Positions 1 through 4,144 of a DNA stretch of 6,048 bases are shown here, piece after piece. The DNA comes from Devosia sp. GTDB lineage: Bacteria > Pseudomonadota > Alphaproteobacteria > Rhizobiales > Devosiaceae. Below the pieces are notes generated by a model that was not told the origin of the DNA, ran no database searches, and saw only the letters and a program-made list of their open reading frames with translations. Positions within the stretch are counted from its first letter, which is position 1, and every line of letters starts with the position of its first letter. Location of the stretch: contig JAQGKG010000306.1 of the NCBI GenBank assembly GCA_028290245.1, positions 1 to 6,048 of the forward strand, given 5' to 3'. A program made the translations under genes and the position numbers.

Positions 1-667
1 TAACCAGCAGGCGATAGGAGCCATGGCCCCATGCCTTGGACAGCGCCTGCATGAAGGGCAGGTCCGCCTCGCCGACCGGGTTTTCGGTGCGGCCACGCAG
101 GGCATAGCTCAGCGGAATGATCAGCAAAAGCGCCATGCCGAGATAGAGCAAAGCCGACTGCCAGCCGAAGGCATTGATGAAGCCCTGGCTGATCGGGGCG
201 AAGGCGAACTGGCCGAAGGATGAGGCGGCGGTCGCGACGCCAAAGATCATTGAGCGCTTTTCGGGCGGCACCGAGCGGCCAAAGGCTGCCATGACGACGG
301 AGAAAGAGCAGATGGCGATGCCGACGCCGGTGACGACGCCTGCGGTCAGGGTCATCAGGCCTGCATCGGGCGAGAAGGCCATGCCGAGTACGCCGAGCGC
401 ATAGATGGCGGCGCCCACGGCCACGGTGCGAGCGGTGCCGACGCGATCGGCAAAGGCGCCGGCGAAGGGCTGGGTGATGCCCCAGGCCAGGTTCTGGATC
501 GCCATGGCCATGCCCCACTGTTCGCGGCTGAGGCCGAGGTCAGCCGTCATCGGCAGGGTGAACAGGCCGAAGCTGGTGCGCACTCCGTTGCCGATGGCGG
601 CAATGATGCAGCCGGCAATGATCAGCACGAGCAGGGGAACTGCAGGGCGGAGCGCGGAGGTGTTCAT
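1..667 (-). CDS. MFS transporter, N-terminal half (truncated by left window edge)
   Basis: Inner-membrane transporter of the major facilitator superfamily; substrate unknown. My reverse-strand translation begins MNTSALRPAV at the ATG at 667-665 and stays open for 222 codons to the window edge. It shows about six hydrophobic segments (roughly residues 11-27, 49-72, 80-100, 103-128, 140-166 and 168-190) and enters the hydrophilic central loop near residue 195. Between helices 2 and 3 there is a motif-A-like stretch, GAFADRVGTAR (residues 70-80), typical of MFS. The GNGVRTSFGLF block near residues 26-36 resembles MFS members often annotated as monocarboxylate or organic-anion transporters, but that is only a resemblance. 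About half of a usual 400-residue protein is present. No good Shine-Dalgarno is visible before the ATG, so the start is the least certain part. It is divergent from the Dabb gene and shares its 214-base upstream region, which holds a 12-bp palindrome. Confidence 0.88.
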   Translation of the reverse strand, partial: MNTSALRPAVPLLVLIIAGCIIAAIGNGVRTSFGLFTLPMTADLGLSREQWGMAMAIQNLAWGITQPFAGAFADRVGTARTVAVGAAIYALGVLGMAFSPDAGLMTLTAGVVTGVGIAICSFSVVMAAFGRSVPPEKRSMIFGVATAASSFGQFAFAPISQGFINAFGWQSALLYLGMALLLIIPLSYALRGRTENPVGEADLPFMQALSKAWGHGSYRLLV

Positions 668-723
668 GGGTGGAGCATCCAGGGGTTGGACGATCTACCT
701 ACGCCTGCGACATCATCACGCAA

Positions 724-735
724 AGCAATATTGCT
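724..735. promoter_or_regulatory. 12-bp perfect palindrome upstream of the MFS gene
   Basis: The sequence AGCAATATTGCT is its own reverse complement. It lies 57 bases upstream of the MFS start codon, in the divergent intergenic region, where an operator for a dimeric repressor would be expected. I cannot assign it to a regulator family. The symmetry stops at both ends, so chance is possible. Confidence 0.3.
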
Positions 736-738
736 GAA

Positions 739-756
739 TGGCATCCATCAATGCCA
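739..756. repeat. Short inverted repeat TGGCAT-N6-ATGCCA
   Basis: Two perfect 6-base arms (739-744 and 751-756) are separated by six bases, immediately beside the palindrome at 724-735. Both lie between the divergent MFS and Dabb genes and could form a combined operator region. No regulator is recognised, and short arms of this kind can occur by chance. Confidence 0.25.
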
Positions 757-764
757 GTGATGAC

Positions 765-793
765 TTAACGCAAGCGTCAATCGGGGCTACAAC
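765..793 (+). promoter_or_regulatory. Possible sigma-70 type promoter for the Dabb gene
   Basis: TTAACG (765-770) and TACAAC (788-793) are separated by 17 bases and each matches four of six bases of the -35 and -10 consensus. Transcription from here would give a leader of roughly 80 bases that contains the hairpin at 820-864. This is a weak match found by eye, with no independent support. Confidence 0.25.
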
Positions 794-819
794 GCGCTCA
801 ATAAGACCATTTGATGGTC

Positions 820-864
820 GCGCTATCGAACCGGAAAAGTGGTGTCCACTTTTCCTGAAAGCGC
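820..864. repeat. Composite inverted repeat (10-bp perfect stem inside a 5-bp outer stem)
   Basis: The inner arms GGAAAAGTGG (833-842) and CCACTTTTCC (846-855) pair perfectly around a TGT loop. An outer pair, GCGCT (820-824) and AGCGC (860-864), encloses them. The core looks like the small GGAAAAGTGG/CCACTTTTCC palindromes I remember as recurring between genes in Rhizobiales genomes, so it is more likely a dispersed intergenic repeat than a gene-specific element. It ends 17 bases before the Dabb start codon, so it would sit in that gene's 5' leader. It has no U-tract, so it is not a clear terminator. Confidence 0.6.
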
Positions 865-881
865 TCCAATGGAGCCGTGCC

Positions 882-1169
882 TTGATCCGCCACATCGTAT
901 TTTTCACCGCCGCATCGCCCGACAACCTCGACGCTATCTGCGAGGGACTGGAATTGCTCGGCACCATTCCGCATTCCACCCGTTTCGAGGTGCAGCGGAA
1001 CACCAAAGTGGATCAGATTTCCAACGAGGTGGACGTGGTGGTGTATGGCGAATTTGCCGATGAGGCAGCGCTGGCGGCCTATAAAGCCCATCCGACTTAT
1101 GCTGAGGCGACGCGCCGGGTTCGGCCGCTGCGCGAAATCCGCCTGTCGGCCGACGTTATCGCCAGATAG
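882..1169 (+). CDS. Dabb (stress-responsive A/B barrel) family protein
   Basis: Small dimeric alpha+beta barrel protein, 95 residues and about normal length for the family. Members include plant stress proteins, bacterial proteins of unknown role and some enzymes; no reaction can be assigned here. The N-terminal strand reads IRHIVFFTA, as in typical Dabb proteins that begin MIRHIV. The middle has the VDVVVYGEFADEAALAAY strand-helix, followed by the family HP-Y pattern at HPTYAEAT (residues 70-77). I chose the TTG at 882 because it places that first strand at the N-terminus and has GGAG at 871-874, seven bases upstream. The same frame is open back to an ATG at 738, but that extension would translate the intergenic hairpin and has no family resemblance. 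It is the only plus-strand gene, convergent with grxD and divergent from the MFS gene. Confidence 0.85.
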   Translation: MIRHIVFFTAASPDNLDAICEGLELLGTIPHSTRFEVQRNTKVDQISNEVDVVVYGEFADEAALAAYKAHPTYAEATRRVRPLREIRLSADVIAR

Positions 1170-1170
1170 C

Positions 1171-1195
1171 AAAACGCCGGGCTTTGGGCCCGGCG
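1171..1195 (-). terminator. Rho-independent terminator after grxD
   Basis: The arms CGCCGGGC (1175-1182) and GCCCGGCG (1188-1195) form a perfect 8-bp GC-rich stem with a 5-base loop. Read on the minus strand, the stem is followed by TTTT (1174-1171), so it is oriented to stop transcripts coming from grxD, 24 bases after its stop codon. It lies two bases beyond the Dabb stop. It may also slow plus-strand transcription, but there is no T-run on that side. Confidence 0.85.
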
Positions 1196-1219
1196 CTGGA
1201 TAGTCGACTTCAACTGAAA

Positions 1220-1555
1220 TCAGGCGGTCTGCTTTACTTCGATGCCGGCATTCTGCATGTGGGTCTGAAGTTCGCCAGCTTGGAACATCTCGCGGATGAT
1301 GTCGGCGCCGCCGACAAATTCACCCTTGACGTACAGCTGGGGAATGGTTGGCCAATTGGTATAGGCCTTGATGCCGTCGCGCAGTTCGGCGCTTTCAAGC
1401 ACATTGACGCTGCCGTATTCAACGCCGAGATAGCTCAGGATCTGCACGACTTGGCCGGAAAAACCGCATTGCGGAAAGTCGGGCGACCCCTTCATGAAGA
1501 GGAATACGTCGTTGTTCTTCACCTTCTCGTCGATGAATGCATTGATGTCGGTCAT
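1220..1555 (-). CDS. grxD: Monothiol glutaredoxin, CGFS type (Grx4/GrxD)
   Basis: Cytosolic glutaredoxin that binds and transfers [2Fe-2S] clusters using glutathione, usually paired with BolA proteins. The 111-residue length is normal for a single-domain member. The active-site motif CGFS is at residues 30-33, preceded by the conserved K22 (FMKG). The WPTIPQLY block (68-75) carries the cis-proline P72, and GGADI (82-86) is the glutathione-binding segment. Most homologues I remember have a cysteine or serine where A84 stands, a minor departure. The ATG at 1555-1553 has AAAGG about eight bases upstream. It is the last gene of the minus-strand run, with a 102-base gap before it containing a promoter-like sequence and a dyad, and a strong terminator after it. 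The bolA gene lies 1.6 kb upstream, consistent with joint function. Confidence 0.97.
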   Translation of the reverse strand: MTDINAFIDEKVKNNDVFLFMKGSPDFPQCGFSGQVVQILSYLGVEYGSVNVLESAELRDGIKAYTNWPTIPQLYVKGEFVGGADIIREMFQAGELQTHMQNAGIEVKQTA

Positions 1556-1598
1556 GGGAGAAACCTTTCGATGGGCGGGGTCAAGGTCCGCTTGCTGT

Positions 1599-1633
1599 TG
1601 TCCTTAGATAGGACAGGAGTCGGGTTCTGTCGA
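1599..1633 (-). promoter_or_regulatory. Possible grxD promoter overlapped by a TGTCCT-N5-AGGACA dyad
   Basis: On the minus strand, TCGACA (1633-1628) resembles a -35 box (five of six bases) and lies 17 bases from TATCTA (1610-1605) as a weak -10. The perfect inverted repeat TGTCCT (1599-1604) and AGGACA (1610-1615), spaced by five bases, covers the -10 region, where a repressor would block transcription. It does not look like the rhizobial iron boxes I know (the ICE motif of Irr or the IRO box of RirA). Promoter and operator are inferred by eye from position and symmetry. Confidence 0.35.
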
Positions 1634-1657
1634 GATGCTCGCAGAATGGCGATCAAC

Positions 1658-2206
1658 CTATTGCGTGCTGCTGCAGAGGGTCTTGCCCGTGGCGGCGACG
1701 GTAAGGGCGGCGAGGTTGAGCACCCGTTCCTCATAGATCATCGATCCCAGGCCGTTGGCGGTGTTCTCGGCAAAGCTTGGGCAGTTCACTGCCGTCCCGC
1801 CGATGAGCTGCGGCCAATAGGTGACTTCGGTCTCGGATATGGTCAGCTCATCATCGGCGCGGACATCGAGCAGGGGCATAAACAGTTCGGTCTTGAGGTC
1901 GTAGATGACGAGATCTCCTTCCGGGCCGGTGGACCGCGTCAGCACAAGATACTGTCCGGCCAGCCCCTCGAACCACAGCGGGTCATCGGGCGAGCCGATC
2001 AACATGTCGTCTGGCTGCTGCTCGAAGACGCATGCGATCTTTCCCCGGGCTGGCGGACGAACCAGGAAGTCCGTCCCGACTTCGTCCGTTCGTTCCTGCG
2101 CGATGACTAGAAATTGGTCGTTCTGGAAGCACTGCGCTTCTTGGGACAGTGCTGGGATGGCGGACAGGCCAAGCATGGCGGTGGCGAGAAGAATGGTCTG
2201 CTTCAT
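1658..2206 (-). CDS. Secreted/periplasmic protein of unknown function, four cysteines
   Basis: I do not recognise the family. The 182-residue product begins with a clear signal peptide: MKQ, a hydrophobic stretch to about residue 19, and probable cleavage near PALS-QE (after residue 21). The mature part has four cysteines (C26, C59, C142 and C178), which could form two disulfides in the periplasm. It is acidic and looks globular, with no transmembrane segment or lipobox. The start is the ATG at 2206-2204, preceded by GAGGA at suitable spacing; a TTG one codon upstream is less likely. It follows the HAD gene by 18 bases and is probably the last gene of the bolA group. The 102-base gap to grxD contains a possible new promoter. 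Confidence 0.8.
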   Translation of the reverse strand: MKQTILLATAMLGLSAIPALSQEAQCFQNDQFLVIAQERTDEVGTDFLVRPPARGKIACVFEQQPDDMLIGSPDDPLWFEGLAGQYLVLTRSTGPEGDLVIYDLKTELFMPLLDVRADDELTISETEVTYWPQLIGGTAVNCPSFAENTANGLGSMIYEERVLNLAALTVAATGKTLCSSTQ

Positions 2207-2224
2207 CAAATTTCCTCGGTAAAA

Positions 2225-2854
2225 TCAGGTCAGTCTTGGCGCAATCCAGGGTTGGCTGGTGCAATCGTCAATGGTGTTGAACAGCACCGCTTCCCAGCCC
2301 GCGGCACGGGCGCCGTCGATAACCTTGGGGGTGTCATCGAAGAACAGCGGCGGCTCGGACTGCGGGCCGATCTTGGCGTCTACAAAGTCGAAAAAACCGC
2401 GCTCTGGTTTGCGTATGCCAACGCGGGCGGAATAGAAAATGTCCTCGAACAATTCATGCAGGCCCAGATGGCTCCATAGCCACGACGCTCGCAGGTGTTC
2501 CTGATTGGTGGCAATGAAAAGTCGAATATCGGCATTGGCCTTGAGTTGGCGGATCGCTGCGATCAACGGTTCGTTCAAGACGCTGTCGTGGGTCAGCCAG
2601 TAATGGTGGAAGACCATCGGCGAACCCTTATAGCCGAGAGAAGGCAGGTGCCGCTCAAGCGCCTCAATGACCGACATCTGCCCAGTTCCAACCTTCTTGA
2701 CGAAGACGTCGAAAATGAACTCCTTGATGAAGCGCTCCGGATCGACACCCATATCGGCTAACAGGTTTTCATCCCAGCGCCTCGTCAGGTCGGGGCGATG
2801 ATGGAAGCCATGCACCAGCACGCCATCGACATCGAAGATTACAGCGCGCGTCAC
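2225..2854 (-). CDS. HAD-superfamily hydrolase (phosphatase-like)
   Basis: Haloacid dehalogenase-type hydrolase, 209 residues, probably a cytosolic small-molecule phosphatase; substrate unknown. The four HAD motifs are present: motif I FDVDGVLV with the nucleophile D8 and acid/base D10; motif II IATNQ with T116; motif III K149 in the RKPE segment; and motif IV FFDDTPKVIDGA with D173 and D174 for Mg2+. Residues 15-100 are helical and aromatic-rich, consistent with a C1 cap of the subfamily-I type. The start is a GTG at 2854-2852 that overlaps the TGA stop of the upstream gene in a GTGA junction, indicating translational coupling. No strong Shine-Dalgarno is seen. Neighbours suggest co-transcription with bolA but do not reveal the substrate. 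Confidence 0.9.
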   Translation of the reverse strand: MTRAVIFDVDGVLVHGFHHRPDLTRRWDENLLADMGVDPERFIKEFIFDVFVKKVGTGQMSVIEALERHLPSLGYKGSPMVFHHYWLTHDSVLNEPLIAAIRQLKANADIRLFIATNQEHLRASWLWSHLGLHELFEDIFYSARVGIRKPERGFFDFVDAKIGPQSEPPLFFDDTPKVIDGARAAGWEAVLFNTIDDCTSQPWIAPRLT

Positions 2855-3174
2855 TTGGCTGACTTGCTGATTGCGCCAAGTCCAGCAAGAACTTCGGTGG
2901 GAATGCTGAGCTCTTGAATCACGTCAGTGTGCTTGCGGAAGCCGATCAGTTCGCGTTGGACGAAATATTCCCAGACTACTTTGCGGGCCTCGGTTAAGCA
3001 AGCGTCGCGTTCATCGGTGGTAGCTGCGGCCAAAGCTGCGACTGCCTTGACCACGCGCTTTTCGGCAGCGCCGAGCGACGAGGCACGCTCAGCCATGATC
3101 TCGTGGTCGATCGCTGCGGTGCCGGCATCAGGCCGGACCATGTTGATCAGGTCGAGCGACTGGCGCAGGGACAT
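2851..3174 (-). CDS. Conserved hypothetical protein, DUF6665-like
   Basis: Small, mostly helical cytosolic protein of 107 residues without signal peptide or membrane segment. Residues 20-70 look like two helices rich in Ala, Glu and Arg. The segment VVWEYFVQRELIGFRKH (66-82), followed by an IPTEVLAGLG tail, is distinctive and resembles proteins I remember being annotated as DUF6665 in Rhizobiales. That name is from memory and unverified. The function is unknown. The start ATG (3174-3172) is three bases after the bolA stop codon with no strong ribosome-binding site, and the stop overlaps the HAD start by four bases, so it is translationally coupled on both sides. Confidence 0.82.
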   Translation of the reverse strand: MSLRQSLDLINMVRPDAGTAAIDHEIMAERASSLGAAEKRVVKAVAALAAATTDERDACLTEARKVVWEYFVQRELIGFRKHTDVIQELSIPTEVLAGLGAISKSAK

Positions 3175-3177
3175 CGA

Positions 3178-3411
3178 CTAATCCGGGATGACAGTCTGGA
3201 GGGAGAGGGCATGCAGCGCGCCGCCCATGTCGCCGAGGAATGAATCGTAGACCAGCTTGTGCTGCTGCACGCGGGTCTTGCCGCGGAACTGCTCGGATTT
3301 CACCGTGGCAGCCCAATGGTCGCCGTCACCGGCAAGGTCACGGATTTCGATTTCGGCATCGGGGAGGGCCGCCTTGATCCGGCGTTCGATTTCGCTGGCG
3401 TCCATGGCCAT
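3178..3411 (-). CDS. bolA: BolA family protein
   Basis: BolA-type partner of CGFS glutaredoxins. In the heterodimer a [2Fe-2S] cluster is held by the glutaredoxin cysteine, glutathione and BolA histidines, and the complex takes part in iron sensing or Fe-S transfer. The 77-residue product is a complete short BolA. It has the AGDGDHW loop with H32, the KTRVQQHKLVY helix (residues 45-55) and the invariant C-terminal histidine H67 in the LHALSLQT block. The first ATG (3411-3409) is preferred over a second at 3405-3403 because GAGGAG lies eight bases before it. It leads a compact group with the 107-residue gene and the HAD gene. grxD lies further downstream on the same strand, the expected companion. 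The exact paralogue type (BolA or IbaG-like) is not settled here. Confidence 0.95.
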   Translation of the reverse strand: MAMDASEIERRIKAALPDAEIEIRDLAGDGDHWAATVKSEQFRGKTRVQQHKLVYDSFLGDMGGALHALSLQTVIPD

Positions 3412-3452
3412 GGGCTCTACTCCTCAAATCGGATCGGCAACAGGCCGAACAC

Positions 3453-3487
3453 TGCCATGATATGGCATGGGGGTGCCCGGCCTTCAA
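3453..3487 (-). promoter_or_regulatory. Possible bolA promoter with a TGCCAT-N3-ATGGCA dyad on the -10
   Basis: On the minus strand TTGAAG (3487-3482) lies 17 bases from CATATC (3464-3459), a plausible -35/-10 pair. A perfect inverted repeat, TGCCAT (3453-3458) and ATGGCA (3462-3467) with a GAT spacer, covers the -10 and the expected start of transcription. This gap of 88 bases separates bolA from the preceding secreted-protein gene, so bolA may have its own regulated promoter. Both elements are called by eye. Confidence 0.35.
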
Positions 3488-3499
3488 TACAATGAGGTG

Positions 3500-4066
3500 C
3501 TAGGGCATGGCGACGACGGGCTGCGCATCCTGCTGGGTCGAGAAATTGGTGATGATGGCATCGACGATTGGACGCGCCTGTGCGGCGACTTCGGTGGGAT
3601 AGAAGCAATCGAGCGTATAGCCGTTGCCGGCATCCACGGTCTCGGTATGAACCAGTGTCACCGGGCCATTTTCGGCCGTGCCTGCGCTGGCGCCTTCATA
3701 CTGCAGCGCCGGATTGCTCTGGTAATTGGTCACCATGCTCGCCCCCAGCGTGAAGCCGGGCAGGGTGTCGTTCCAGCCTTCGGACACCACCGGGGCATCC
3801 AGCGAAGCGAGCGCATCCTCTGCGGTCCAGGTGGTGTCTTCCACGGCAACAACGGCCAGCACACATTGCAGCGGCATGGCGGGATGATTGATGGTCAGCG
3901 GGCCGCCGACTTCGCCGCCGGTTACCATGACCTCGGGATAGATCAGTGTGTAGGGCTGGTCCGGCAGGGGGGAGCCGCTGATGCCGGCGGTTTGGGCAAA
4001 TGCAGCCACCGGCACGAGGCTGAGAGAAAGGGCCACAAGGCCATACAAGGCCGGTGCAAGTTTCAT
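3500..4066 (-). CDS. Secreted/periplasmic protein of unknown function
   Basis: Exported protein of 188 residues; I do not recognise the family. The signal peptide is clear: MKLAPAL, a hydrophobic core of about 16 residues, and an AFA-Q cleavage site after residue 24. The mature chain has two cysteines (C68 and C154) that could form a disulfide, and no further membrane segment. I place the start at the ATG 4066-4064, with GGAG six bases upstream, rather than at the in-frame codon 13 residues earlier, which would put charged residues ahead of the signal peptide and lies inside the hairpin after purL. It sits 78 bases downstream of purL and 88 bases upstream of bolA, with hairpin or promoter-like sequence on both sides, so it may be an independent unit. 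Confidence 0.82.
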   Translation of the reverse strand: MKLAPALYGLVALSLSLVPVAAFAQTAGISGSPLPDQPYTLIYPEVMVTGGEVGGPLTINHPAMPLQCVLAVVAVEDTTWTAEDALASLDAPVVSEGWNDTLPGFTLGASMVTNYQSNPALQYEGASAGTAENGPVTLVHTETVDAGNGYTLDCFYPTEVAAQARPIVDAIITNFSTQQDAQPVVAMP

Positions 4067-4077
4067 CACATTCTCCA

Positions 4078-4124
4078 AATAATAACGCCGCCCTTGGTGT
4101 GCCAAAGCACTCCAAAGAGCGGCG
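4078..4124 (-). terminator. Probable terminator or attenuator hairpin after purL
   Basis: On the minus strand, arms 4124-4112 and 4097-4086 pair over about 11 bases: CGCCGC with GCGGCG, then a T-G wobble, three further pairs, a one-base bulge and two more pairs. The loop is about 14 bases. The following bases, TTATTATTT (4085-4077), are U-rich but not a continuous run, so efficiency is uncertain. It begins 21 bases after the purL stop and ends just before the ribosome-binding site of the secreted-protein gene, so it could end purL transcripts or reduce readthrough into that gene. Confidence 0.5.
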
Positions 4125-4144
4125 ATCGTAAGGCAGTGGCTGGA

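Noticed and set aside
738..881. N-terminal extension of the Dabb protein from an upstream ATG
   Set aside because: It would translate through the intergenic palindrome. The Dabb fold starts at IRHIVFF, and the TTG at 882 has a well-spaced GGAG.
1175..1195. The hairpin as a terminator for the plus-strand Dabb gene
   Set aside because: The T-run follows the stem only on the minus strand, so it is primarily a grxD terminator. A modest effect on the plus strand cannot be excluded.
1184..2110. A 308-codon plus-strand open frame across grxD and the secreted-protein gene
   Set aside because: It is antisense to two well-supported genes, shows no domain, and its residues follow the codon pattern of the opposite strand. 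It is a shadow frame common in GC-rich DNA.
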